The notes beneath the pieces were generated by a model. The model saw nothing but the letters and a program-made list of their open reading frames with translations. It had not been told where the DNA came from and made no database searches. A stretch of 64,000 bases of DNA from an uncultured Anaerolineae bacterium (GTDB lineage: Bacteria; Chloroflexota; Anaerolineae; Promineifilales; Promineifilaceae): the NCBI GenBank assembly GCA_905479495.1, contig CAJQMR010000034.1:1-64000 (forward strand), in the 5' to 3' direction. Each line of letters opens with the position of its first letter. Positions within the stretch are counted from its first letter, which is position 1. Below, one piece after another: positions 1 through 8,269 of this stretch. The position numbers and the translations under genes are program-made.

Positions 1-1854
1 GGCCACAAAAGCGCCGTGCACGCGTTGCGGATACCCGGTGCCCGGCGGCAGGAACAGCATGTCACCATGGCCAAGCAGCGATTCCGCGCCCATCTGATCG
101 AGAATCGTGCGCGAATCAATCTTGGACGACACCTGGAACGCCACGCGCGTCGGGATGTTGGCCTTGATCAGCCCGGTGATGACGTCGGTAGACGGCCGTT
201 GCGTAGCTACGACCATATGCATCCCCGTTGCTCGGGCCATTTGCGCCAAACGGCACAGGGTGCGCTCCACGTCGCCGGGGTACGTGTGCATCAAGTCGGC
301 CAGTTCATCGATGAAAACGGCGATGTAAGGCAGCTTCCGGCGCGTTTTGTCGCCCGCCACTTTGCGATTGTAGCCGCCGATGTTGCGCGCGTTTACCTGG
401 GCAAACATCTCATAGCGGCGGTCCATCTCGGCAGTGAGCCAGCGCAGCACGCCCACGGCCCGATCTGCCTCCACTTCCACCTGGCCGATGAGGTGAGGCA
501 GCCCATTGAAGCGAATCAGCTCCACCTTTTTGGGATCGATCATGACCAGATGCAAATTGTCTGGGGTGTTGTTGAACACCAGGCAGGTGATGAGCGTGTT
601 GATGCAGACGGATTTGCCGGAGCCGGTGGTGCCCGCGATGAGCAGGTGAGGCATCTTGTCTAGATCGACGGCGACTGGTGCGCCGGAAACATCCTTGCCC
701 AGGGCAACGGCCAGATGGGAACTGTGCCTGGTAAACTCTGGGGATTCCACGATGGAACGCAGCTTGACAACGGCCGTTTCCGAATTTGGCACCTCCACGC
801 CCACAATGCCCCGCCCCGGTACCGGGGCCTGAATGCGCAGCCGGGTGGCGGCCAAGGCCAGGGCCAAATCTTTGCGCAGGGCGGCAATCTGGTTGACGCG
901 CACCTTGTGCTGTTTAATCTCACCGTCAGGCCCAGGGCGCTCTACGTAGCCCGGCTCCACGCCAAACTGGGTGATGGCTGGACCGCGTTGAATCTGCGTC
1001 ACCATGGCGGGCAGGCCAAAATGGGCCAGCGTCTCCTCGATGATGCGCTTTTTCTCATCAATCTCATCTTTGCTCATCACCACATCGCTGCCTTCTTCCA
1101 GTAAGGAGAGGGGCGGCAGGCGTTTGCTGCGTTTGGCGGGGTCGTTGTAAACGGCCGTATCATCAATAATAAGGAGTTCATCGTTGCTAGTGACTGGTGG
1201 CTGGTCTGGCAAGGGCAACTGGGCAGCCCGTTCTGGTTGGGGGGCCGAAATAGAATCTGGCGGGGCCAACTCCTGGGAAAGCCGGTTCAGTCGCAGGGAA
1301 AGATTGTTGAGGCCGGTCAGAAAATCGTCCCAGGTAAAGCCGGCAATCAGGCTGACGCCGTAGGCCAGCAGCAGCAGATAAAATCCGTTGGTGAGGAATG
1401 CGCCAAAAAAGTCCAGCAGCGGTTCAGACAGTGCCCAGCCGACCAGCCCGCCCCCTTTGCCTACATGCGCTTCTGGCAGCGTGGTGCCACTTAACTGATA
1501 GGTTAGCGGCAGCAGGGTCAGCAGCACCAGCTCAAAGCCGATCACCTGGGCGACGTGAATCTCATACGGCCGTTCTACCTGGCGCAGTGTCATGTGCAAG
1601 CCCCCTGCCGACAGCGAAAGCAGCAGCGGATAGGCTCCCCAACCAAACCCCTCACGAAACAGGCAAAGCCAAACGCCCGGACAGGCATTGTTAGGCAAAC
1701 TCAACAAGGCTAGAAAAATAAGAAAGGAAACGGTAAAGAGAATGATGCCAGCTATTTCGATGCGCCAGGGCATCAGGCTGTTGATAAGGCGTTCATCCCA
1801 GGTGGGGGGCGGTGGTTCTGGGGTTTTGCGGCTGCTAGATTTTGTTCGTGCCAT
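1..1854 (-). CDS. ftsK: FtsK/SpoIIIE-family DNA translocase (3' end beyond window)
   Basis: Septum-located ATP-driven DNA pump that clears and aligns chromosomes at division. The 618 visible codons hold four hydrophobic segments (about residues 33-54, 71-90, 101-122, 148-175), a proline-rich linker, then the motor. Walker A GTTGSGKS lies near residue 407 and Walker B with FIDELADLM near 510-521, followed by ATQRPSTDV, typical of this family. The C-terminus, including any DNA-reading gamma domain, lies past base 1, so completeness cannot be judged. The ATG at 1854 opens the frame directly before the first basic stretch (MARTKSSSRK). An AT-rich inverted repeat lies just upstream, between this gene and the S1 gene on the same strand. 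Family assignment is firm. Confidence 0.95.
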   Translation of the reverse strand, partial: MARTKSSSRKTPEPPPPTWDERLINSLMPWRIEIAGIILFTVSFLIFLALLSLPNNACPGVWLCLFREGFGWGAYPLLLSLSAGGLHMTLRQVERPYEIHVAQVIGFELVLLTLLPLTYQLSGTTLPEAHVGKGGGLVGWALSEPLLDFFGAFLTNGFYLLLLAYGVSLIAGFTWDDFLTGLNNLSLRLNRLSQELAPPDSISAPQPERAAQLPLPDQPPVTSNDELLIIDDTAVYNDPAKRSKRLPPLSLLEEGSDVVMSKDEIDEKKRIIEETLAHFGLPAMVTQIQRGPAITQFGVEPGYVERPGPDGEIKQHKVRVNQIAALRKDLALALAATRLRIQAPVPGRGIVGVEVPNSETAVVKLRSIVESPEFTRHSSHLAVALGKDVSGAPVAVDLDKMPHLLIAGTTGSGKSVCINTLITCLVFNNTPDNLHLVMIDPKKVELIRFNGLPHLIGQVEVEADRAVGVLRWLTAEMDRRYEMFAQVNARNIGGYNRKVAGDKTRRKLPYIAVFIDELADLMHTYPGDVERTLCRLAQMARATGMHMVVATQRPSTDVITGLIKANIPTRVAFQVSSKIDSRTILDQMGAESLLGHGDMLFLPPGTGYPQRVHGAFVA

Positions 1855-1862
1855 ACCAGTAC

Positions 1863-1906
1863 GTAACTGGGTAATTAAGTAATTGGGTAATTACTCAATT
1901 ACTTTT
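1863..1906. repeat. AT-rich palindromic gap element, GTAATTGAGTAATT family
   Basis: Short tandem units of the type GGTAATT-AAGTAATT face a complementary arm TTACTCAATTACTT. The element fills the gap between ftsK and the S1-domain gene. Related elements occur at 37450-37519, 62496-62557 and, in shorter form, 43605-43642. Fold-back structure is visible directly; function is unknown. Confidence 0.75.
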
Positions 1907-1925
1907 ACGAGAAGTTAATCTCGAC

Positions 1926-2939
1926 CTATTCAAGATCGTCAGTGGTGAGGTCGCGCAGGGTGAGCGCCAGCCGTTTGTTCGCGCCATCCACTTTGAGCAC
2001 CTGGGCAACCACAATTTGCCCTTTTTGCACGACATTGCGTGGATGGAGAAAAACGCCTTCGGCCAGTTGCGAAATGTGAATAAGCCCTTCTAGTTCCTCT
2101 TCGATCATGACAAACGCGCCAAAGCTGACCACGTTGGTGATGGTGCCTTCGACCAGCTGTCCTGGCTTAAATCGTTCATCGACAGTGAGCCAGGGGTTTT
2201 CATGCAATCGTTTGAGGCTTAAGGCCACACGGCCGTTTTCCGAATCGACATTGAGCACCTTTACGCGTACTTTTTGGTCTGGCTCCAAAATATCACTGGG
2301 ATGAATAACGCGGCTCCATGACAGTTCTGAAATGTGAATCAAGCCTTCCACGCCGCCTAAATCAACAAAGGCACCAAAGTTTGTCAGATTGGTTACCTGG
2401 CCTTCGTGAACTTGGCCCGGTTCAATGCGGTAAAAAAGTTGCTCCCGCTGGTCAGCCTCAACCAACGTGGCTCGTTCCGACAAAATCAGTCGGTTCAGCT
2501 CGCGATTGAGTTCAATGATTTTGAGCGTCAATGTTTTTGACTGCCATTGGCGCAGCGCATTCAGGCGCTCGCTTTCTAAATGGAACTGAGGAAAGTCGAT
2601 GAGTTGAGAAGCCGGGACAAAGCCTTGCAATCCTTGCCATTGCACCAGCAAGCCGCCTTTGTTGAAGCCGGTCACGGTCAGCGTCAGGGTGTCATCGGCA
2701 TTCATGAGCTCCAGGGCTTTTTGCCACGGATCGGCTTCTTCCATGCGCTCGCCATCCGACCAACGAAAACGGCCGTCTATGCGCTGGTTTAACGGTGCCC
2801 ACTTGTTGCTTAAGGGGATATCTGGTTTGTTTTCGGTGGGAAGCAGCGCCTCCTCCTGCTCAAATAAGGCAGCCCAATAGGCGTCATCAGATTGCGGTTG
2901 AGGGGACATTTCTGGGGAGGAGTCTGCTGTCATTTCCAT
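1926..2939 (-). CDS. S1-domain RNA-binding protein (ribosomal protein S1-like)
   Basis: Probable RNA-binding translation factor of the ribosomal protein S1 type, 337 residues, shorter than the usual four- to six-repeat S1. Three S1 OB-fold repeats can be seen. The first is degenerate (about residues 80-115, LLVQWQGLQGFVPASQL). The other two are canonical (about 172-245 and 258-331), with the signatures NFGAFVDLGGVEGLIHISEL and SFGAFVMIEEELEGLIHISQ. The N-terminal 60 residues are acidic and low-complexity. A second ATG lies two codons in (2933). It is separated from ftsK by a palindromic element, so co-transcription is uncertain. It could equally be a general S1-family RNA-binding protein not bound to the ribosome. 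Confidence 0.85.
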   Translation of the reverse strand: MEMTADSSPEMSPQPQSDDAYWAALFEQEEALLPTENKPDIPLSNKWAPLNQRIDGRFRWSDGERMEEADPWQKALELMNADDTLTLTVTGFNKGGLLVQWQGLQGFVPASQLIDFPQFHLESERLNALRQWQSKTLTLKIIELNRELNRLILSERATLVEADQREQLFYRIEPGQVHEGQVTNLTNFGAFVDLGGVEGLIHISELSWSRVIHPSDILEPDQKVRVKVLNVDSENGRVALSLKRLHENPWLTVDERFKPGQLVEGTITNVVSFGAFVMIEEELEGLIHISQLAEGVFLHPRNVVQKGQIVVAQVLKVDGANKRLALTLRDLTTDDLE

Positions 2940-3144
2940 TACTCGCTTATCGGTTAAATAAATTACGCGCGGAAGAAAGTGGTATGATATGTAATTGGCA
3001 AAGGTTTTCGCAGAAAAGCAAAAGACGTTTGAGCTGATTTTACAAACATAAAATTGTGGCTCAATTATAGGCGGAGATGATCTCCTGTCAAACGGAATTT
3101 TTGCATGAAAGTTATCAAGTTACTCTGGTAAAATAAGGCACAAC

Positions 3145-3966
3145 ATGAAAAATTTCTTGTCGGAAATGGCCGTTTCCCATTCACCCAACACACGCTGGCT
3201 GGGCAAACAGTGCCAGATATTACCGGCAGTTGATTCCACCAACGATCTGCTCAAGGAGATGATGCAGCAAGGCGATGCGGATTTGCTTCCCAACGGCTTT
3301 GTGCTGCTAACCGACTATCAACGAAAGGGGCGGGGGCGTTTGGCCCGTCGTTGGGATGCCCCGGCGGGGAGTTCGCTGCTGCTTTCCCTGCTGTTTCGTC
3401 CTGGCTGGCCCGCAGCCCAGGCTAATTGGCTAACGATGCTGGTGAGCCTGGCGGCTGCTGAAGCGATTGCCGCCCATACAAACCTGACCGTGGGTCTCAA
3501 ATGGCCCAATGATGTGATGGTGCAGCATGACAACAGTTGGCGTAAGGTGAGTGGTATCTTGCAGGAAGGCGGGTTTGATGCAAACGGCCGTTTGCAATGG
3601 GCCATCGTGGGTATTGGCATCAATGTGAATATCCCGGCTGCGCAACTGCCAGAGGGCATGACGCCACCGACGAGCTTGTTGGCTGCCACAGGACAAACCG
3701 TGCCACGCTTGCCGCTGCTGCATACTTTTTTGCAGCGGGTGGAAGAATTGTACGATGAGGTGGGAAACGGCCGTTCCCCTCGGCCGCTCTGGCAGAACAA
3801 GCTCATTACGTTGGGCCAGCCCGTACGTGTGACCCATCACCAAACCAACCAGTCATTTAACGGTATTGCCGAAGCCACTGATGAGGCTGGGCATCTGTTG
3901 GTGCGCGATGTATCTGGCAAAATTCACACCGTTGCTGCCGCCGATGTCACCCTTCGTGAAAAATAA
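3145..3966 (+). CDS. birA: Biotin--[acetyl-CoA-carboxylase] ligase, monofunctional
   Basis: Activates biotin to biotinyl-AMP and attaches it to the lysine of biotin carrier domains such as acetyl-CoA carboxylase. At 273 residues it has only the catalytic and C-terminal domains and no N-terminal helix-turn-helix, so it should not act as the biotin repressor. Visible family motifs: DSTND near residue 29, the biotinyl-AMP loop KGRGRLARRWDAP near 60-72, KWPNDV near 117, and GIGINVNIP near 155. The ATG at 3145 follows an AAGG-containing leader. Two ACGGCCGT copies lie inside the gene. Confidence 0.95.
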   Translation: MKNFLSEMAVSHSPNTRWLGKQCQILPAVDSTNDLLKEMMQQGDADLLPNGFVLLTDYQRKGRGRLARRWDAPAGSSLLLSLLFRPGWPAAQANWLTMLVSLAAAEAIAAHTNLTVGLKWPNDVMVQHDNSWRKVSGILQEGGFDANGRLQWAIVGIGINVNIPAAQLPEGMTPPTSLLAATGQTVPRLPLLHTFLQRVEELYDEVGNGRSPRPLWQNKLITLGQPVRVTHHQTNQSFNGIAEATDEAGHLLVRDVSGKIHTVAAADVTLREK

Positions 3967-4112
3967 TTATGGTCAAGTAAAAACTTCGTTTTTCGTTACT
4001 TTTCCGCTACAATAGGGCAAATCTTCGGTTTATCACACCCCTTTCCAATTGGCCGAAGAACTGAACAAACGCCAGACAGTTTTCGGCACATACCGATGTG
4101 AGGTACAGGCTC

Positions 4113-4475
4113 ATGACCGACTTTCGTGACAATTTTGACGATGACTTAGACAACAATCTTGATGACGATTTTTCTGCATTTCGGGAAGATTTATTCAGTG
4201 ATGAGGAGGGCACATCTCTTGGAGATGATTTGCCCGCAGTTGACGACATTGATGATGAGTTTGATCAACTCCGGCGCAAAACAGCCCGTGGCGAATCGCT
4301 GGATGATGATTTAGACAGTGACGATGCCTTCTTTAGTGAAGAAAGCAGCAGTGGCTCTGGCTTTGCCTGGCGTAACTTTACCCCAGGCCAGCGACTAACT
4401 CTGGCACTCCTGGTGCTGCTTAACATCGTCATGGGCACGATTGGTTTGTTGGTTGTTACGGGTAATCTAGGTTAA
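4113..4475 (+). CDS. Small aspartate-rich single-pass membrane protein
   Basis: Unrecognised protein of about 120 residues. The first two thirds are very acidic, with runs of Asp/Glu (DNFDDDLDNN and similar). A single hydrophobic segment lies near the C-terminus (LTLALLVLLNIVMGTIGLLV), which predicts a C-tail-anchored protein with an acidic cytoplasmic region. The ATG at 4113 is preceded by GAGG; an in-frame GTG at 4098 is the alternative start. Two hairpins follow, the second a strong terminator shared with the convergent SPFH gene. No function can be assigned. Confidence 0.7.
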   Translation: MTDFRDNFDDDLDNNLDDDFSAFREDLFSDEEGTSLGDDLPAVDDIDDEFDQLRRKTARGESLDDDLDSDDAFFSEESSSGSGFAWRNFTPGQRLTLALLVLLNIVMGTIGLLVVTGNLG

Positions 4476-4500
4476 TCCTTCAATAAATAAAATACCACTT

Positions 4501-4549
4501 CCCCGAAAACTGTATGCCAGATTGTTCATCTAGTAGATAGTTTCCGGGG
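4501..4549. repeat. Inverted repeat ending AGTTTCCGGGG, shared with 22125-22149
   Basis: Arms 4501-4511 (CCCCGAAAACT) and 4539-4549 (AGTTTCCGGGG) pair with one wobble. The 15 bases AGTTTCCGGGGAAAT from 4539 recur exactly at 22139, again between two convergent genes, suggesting a small mobile or duplicated terminator-like element. Confidence 0.65.
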
Positions 4550-4561
4550 AAATTCAAAGAA

Positions 4562-4590
4562 AAAACAGGGCACCTCGTGTGCCCTGTTTT
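4562..4590. terminator. Rho-independent, probably bidirectional terminator
   Basis: A perfect 12-bp stem AAAACAGGGCAC / GTGCCCTGTTTT closes a 5-base loop. A-rich and T-rich ends lie on either side, so it can act for both the acidic membrane protein (+) and the SPFH gene (-) that converge here. Confidence 0.9.
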
Positions 4591-4648
4591 CTATTTCAGC
4601 CTCAGTTTGGTGTTGTCAAAACCCGTCAGGTTTACAACTAATTTTTAA

Positions 4649-5833
4649 TTATGGCGTGGTGCCTGAATCGGGAACAACGGTTTGCCCGCCGCTGGTCTCC
4701 ACGGTAGGCACAATGCCTGGGCCTGGCAGCACCAGCGTGGGGATGGTGCCTTCTGGTGTAAAGATAATCTTGTCCGTATCGTTGAGGGCGCTGGCGTTGG
4801 CCTGCACCAACAACAGCTGCACATATTCGGGATTATCTTCATAAATGAGCGCCAATGCTTGCTGTAAGGCTGTATCTGCCTGTGCTTGAATAAGGGCCAC
4901 TTCGGCCAAAATTTCAGAGATGCGCAAATCTTCTTCAGCTTGGAGCCGCTCATTTTCTTTTGTAGCCAGCAGCACAGCCTGATCTTTGGCAATTTCGGCC
5001 AGGTCGTTGGCCTGGGTAGCCTCAATCACCACGAGCTGGGCTTGCAGGCGCTCTTGCTCTAGTTGCGCCAGGGTGATTTGCTGCCGCGTCTGTTCCTGAA
5101 TTCGGCTTTGCTCTACGCGGATTTCACCTTCTTGACGGGCTTGTTCGGCAGCGGCTTCTGCTTCCGCCTTTAGCTCATCCTGGGCGGCTTTTTCCGTTTC
5201 CAAACGGCTTTGCACGATGGCGTCCAACGCCAGTTGCACTTCAGGCGAGAGGATAACTTCTGGTACAACCAAATTTTCTACCCGTAGACCAATATCCATA
5301 ACGAGGCTATTCAGCTCCTCATCGATGCAGGTGCGCAGCTCATCGCGGGAGGTGCCAATGATGTTGTTGTCGAAGGTGCGATCTCCCACGCAAACCTTCA
5401 TTGATTGGCGCGCCAAATCCTGCACACGGGCACTGGCCAGCATATCATCTCGGTAAATGCCACGATACCGTGACCAGTTATCCCGAATCAAGTCGCCCTG
5501 GGCCAAATTGGGGCGGAAAATATCGCCGCTTACAGATAGACCAATGCGCTGCTTGTCGCGGGTGATAATCTCTTCGTCCCGCACGGTGAAGGGAATAGCC
5601 TGGGCTGAGATGGTTTCCAGCGAAACAAACAAGCCCACATCGCTGTAAACGCCAGAACCGACGATCTGGTAAATACGGTTGTTGCGGAATTGAACGCCCA
5701 CTTCTTGTTCTTCAACCGATTCCAGTATGTAGAAGAATTGTCCGGCAAATGAAAGCACAACGATGATACCGATGACGCCGAGGGCAATAATGCCTACACG
5801 CCGAAGGCGTGAAAATAACAATGGGTTATTCAT
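4649..5833 (-). CDS. SPFH/band-7 (prohibitin-like) membrane protein
   Basis: Membrane-anchored scaffold of the SPFH/prohibitin superfamily, 394 residues. One transmembrane segment near residues 13-36 is followed by a band-7 core (VEEQEVGVQFRNNRIY onward, to about 200). A long Ala/Glu/Gln-rich coiled coil covers about 205-335. The tail is Pro/Thr/Gly-rich and ends in PDSGTTP. Start: ATG at 5833 with AAGGAG upstream. Family members organise membrane microdomains or hold proteases such as FtsH, but no such partner is adjacent. Four more SPFH genes lie in two other loci of the window. A perfect inverted repeat (5950-6002) lies upstream. Confidence 0.88.
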   Translation of the reverse strand: MNNPLLFSRLRRVGIIALGVIGIIVVLSFAGQFFYILESVEEQEVGVQFRNNRIYQIVGSGVYSDVGLFVSLETISAQAIPFTVRDEEIITRDKQRIGLSVSGDIFRPNLAQGDLIRDNWSRYRGIYRDDMLASARVQDLARQSMKVCVGDRTFDNNIIGTSRDELRTCIDEELNSLVMDIGLRVENLVVPEVILSPEVQLALDAIVQSRLETEKAAQDELKAEAEAAAEQARQEGEIRVEQSRIQEQTRQQITLAQLEQERLQAQLVVIEATQANDLAEIAKDQAVLLATKENERLQAEEDLRISEILAEVALIQAQADTALQQALALIYEDNPEYVQLLLVQANASALNDTDKIIFTPEGTIPTLVLPGPGIVPTVETSGGQTVVPDSGTTP

Positions 5834-5949
5834 GGATGCTCCTTAAGTTTGATAAGATTAGATGGTTGTTTCCAGAAATAGTACGCTATTTTGCGTTTTT
5901 TTGTTTCAATCAATTGTCCTAAAAGGGTGTGGTTAACGGCCGTTTTCCT

Positions 5950-6002
5950 GTAAAAGCGGGAAAGCCTTTAAAAATACGAACGCTCAAATTGCCCGCTTTT
6001 AC
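5950..6002. repeat. Inverted repeat GTAAAAGCGGG/CCCGCTTTTAC
   Basis: Perfect 11-bp arms at 5950-5960 and 5992-6002 lie in the gap between the penicillin acylase stop (6055) and the SPFH start (5833). One ACGGCCGT copy lies directly beside it. It could be a terminator for the acylase operon or a dispersed element; there is no clear T-run. Confidence 0.6.
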
Positions 6003-6054
6003 TTAAGAAATCGGCCCAGTCGCCTTTGGCTTTTTTGCAAAACCTTTTTACCGA

Positions 6055-8262
6055 TTACTCCATTCCCGGTCGATATTCTTCTTCCAAATTTGCCAAAATG
6101 TCCGCCTCTGTGAACCAAACTGGCGTTAATTCCCGCGCTACAAAAATGGGTGCCTGATCGGCGTAATGCGGTGAGGTTTCATCCTGTGTGGCGCTGCCAT
6201 ATTGGTGGATGCTTTGTGAGCTGACTGAGCCGTCCGGCTGCCAGGTGACCATTAAAATGTAGGAATCTCCGGCGATGCCGTGGAAACGGCCGTCTTCGCC
6301 TAGCTCTCCATAAATGGCGTGCAATACATCGGGTGAGCCACCCAGCCCTAAATCTACCTTGCCGCGCACCAGCCGATTCACTTCTTGCCAGGGCACCTCA
6401 ACACTGCCGAAGTTTTCTAACAGTAAGTCCACTGCCTGAGAGAAACTGTTTTGGATGGAAACGGCCGTAAATTCCCCACCCGTCATGTTAGACACAGACA
6501 TGTGCGTATCTTCTGCCTCCAATAAATAATTCAGCGTCAAGATAGCGATAGTAGCGCCGGTGCTGTCTGGTGTAGACTGCCAATCCCAGCTGGCCAGCAG
6601 CTCATAAGCGGCTTGCTCATCGGGATCGCTGGGCGGCGGTTCGGCCAGAATCATGCTCACCATGCGCACAATATCTGCCTCTGCATCGTAGGTCATATCG
6701 TATTTGTAAGAATAAAATTCGTCTTGGGTGATGGATTCGTCTCCACCAAACAGCGTCAACATACGCAAGGAGCGATTCGACATCGTGTCGTTAATGCCAA
6801 GGGTGGGAGAGAAGTTGGCTTCGTCTGGATTGCCCTCGCCCAAAGTGGTGCGATACGGGCTGCTGTTGGCATTTTGGATAAAGCCAGACGGCGGATTGTT
6901 TACCTGGGGCAGCTCATCAAATGGCAAATAATCGGTCCACAACGTGTCAGATGTGTTACCAGGTAAATATTGCTGCCAATTGTAGCCTTCAGTACGGAGG
7001 GGAATACGGCCGTTATACACATAAAAAATATTGCCTTCTTCATCCGCATAACCCACGTTAAACATCGGCAGCGGACCGTCGCGCAGGGCTGCCTGCCATT
7101 CAGCTAGATTGGTGGCTTTGTTCAGCCGCACAAACTGCTCTACATGGCCAATCTCGCCCATCCCGGCATAGCGCAGCGCATACACGCCATGATCTTGCCG
7201 CACCGTGGGGCCATACACCGACCACAACACCTCTTGTTTGACCGTCCAGCGAAAACGGCCGAACAGCGTCACCGTAATCGGCGCTTGACCCACTTCTAAA
7301 TCCCGCCATTCGCCATCAAACAGATACTGGTCGGGGTTGTCAGGATTCATTTCCAGCACGTAGATGTCGATTAAGTCCGGGCTGTTTACGGTAAAAGCCC
7401 AGCCCAGATGCTTGTTGTGGCCGTGAGTGATCGTGGGCGAGCCGGGCAGCAAGCCGCCGACCATGTTCCACCCTTCTTCGCTAACCATGTGGGCCTCATA
7501 CCAGGCTACCGGCCCTTCCCAGGGCTGGTGTGAATTTACGGCTAAAAACGTTTCGCCATTTTCGCTGCGGTTCGGTCCCACGGCGATGACGTTGGAGCCG
7601 TATTTTACAGAGGACGGGAGATTAGAGATTGGAGACTGGTAGGCAATCTCCAATCTCCGATCTCCAATCTCCTTCTGCGATACCGTTCCCTGCCGCGTCT
7701 CGGCAAAAAGCTCCCCCAACGCCCCGTCCAATCCAAAAAAGAGCGGCACACGGTGGATAAAACCTGCGGCCACGTCTTGCCCGGATAGTGGGAACACCTC
7801 AGGTAGAAGCACTTCGTCTTCGTGGAGGGCCGCATAATAATTCAGCCCATCGGCATACCCCTGCATGATGGCTTGAATGTCGGGCGGAATAGTGTCGTAT
7901 TTGGCATCCACCACGTCCCAGATGCGCAGCAGCTGCACCATGTAATCATTTGGTGCGGCGTCGATGCCGTAGGCTACGCCCAGCTTGCCTCGCGCTGCGA
8001 CCAGCGCCTGCTGAATGGTTTGGAAATCGTCTTCGGCGTGCGCGTAGCCCAGGCCGTAAGCGGCGTCAGCATCGGTTTTGCCAAAGATGTGCGGCACGCC
8101 CAGAGTGTCCCGCCGGATCACAACATCGTAGTTGTCGTTGACGGCTTCCAGTTCGTCCAAATTCACCACAAAGGGCCAGACGCCCTGCGGCCAGAAGATG
8201 TAAGCAGCGGCCAATGTCAGTACGATGACGATGCCCAATACAATTTTTTGCCAGCGTTTCAT
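6055..8262 (-). CDS. Penicillin acylase-family Ntn hydrolase (gene 2 of pair)
   Basis: Exported or membrane-anchored amidohydrolase of the penicillin G/AHL/cephalosporin acylase group, 735 residues. An N-terminal hydrophobic segment (about residues 5-22) is followed by the alpha-chain motif IRRDTLGVPHIFGKTDADAA. The predicted autocatalytic nucleophile is Ser223 in KYG-SNVIAVGP. NSHQPWEGPVAWYEAH follows, as expected at the start of a beta chain. Residues about 197-216, just before Ser223, are encoded by a palindromic DNA element (7617-7672) of a family otherwise found in gaps. That puts the insertion in the processing spacer. The gene starts 7 bases after the upstream paralogue's stop, so the two are an operon. 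The substrate could be a beta-lactam, acyl-homoserine lactone or other amide; sequence alone does not decide. Confidence 0.9.
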   Translation of the reverse strand: MKRWQKIVLGIVIVLTLAAAYIFWPQGVWPFVVNLDELEAVNDNYDVVIRRDTLGVPHIFGKTDADAAYGLGYAHAEDDFQTIQQALVAARGKLGVAYGIDAAPNDYMVQLLRIWDVVDAKYDTIPPDIQAIMQGYADGLNYYAALHEDEVLLPEVFPLSGQDVAAGFIHRVPLFFGLDGALGELFAETRQGTVSQKEIGDRRLEIAYQSPISNLPSSVKYGSNVIAVGPNRSENGETFLAVNSHQPWEGPVAWYEAHMVSEEGWNMVGGLLPGSPTITHGHNKHLGWAFTVNSPDLIDIYVLEMNPDNPDQYLFDGEWRDLEVGQAPITVTLFGRFRWTVKQEVLWSVYGPTVRQDHGVYALRYAGMGEIGHVEQFVRLNKATNLAEWQAALRDGPLPMFNVGYADEEGNIFYVYNGRIPLRTEGYNWQQYLPGNTSDTLWTDYLPFDELPQVNNPPSGFIQNANSSPYRTTLGEGNPDEANFSPTLGINDTMSNRSLRMLTLFGGDESITQDEFYSYKYDMTYDAEADIVRMVSMILAEPPPSDPDEQAAYELLASWDWQSTPDSTGATIAILTLNYLLEAEDTHMSVSNMTGGEFTAVSIQNSFSQAVDLLLENFGSVEVPWQEVNRLVRGKVDLGLGGSPDVLHAIYGELGEDGRFHGIAGDSYILMVTWQPDGSVSSQSIHQYGSATQDETSPHYADQAPIFVARELTPVWFTEADILANLEEEYRPGME
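7617..7672. repeat. GGAGATTGGAGA-family palindromic element inside the acylase gene
   Basis: Repeated units AGATTGGAGA on one arm face CAATCTCC units on the other. Sisters are at 27557-27608 and 51139-51190 (gaps) and 30978-31064 (inside pabB). It is read through in frame here and encodes EIGDRRLEIAYQSPISNL; both coding copies share the peptide ISNL in the same frame. Confidence 0.9.
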
Positions 8263-8269
8263 TATGGAT

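Noticed and set aside
16..663. 215-codon + strand frame at the left edge
   Set aside because: It is the antisense shadow of the FtsK motor domain, whose motifs are all on the minus strand.
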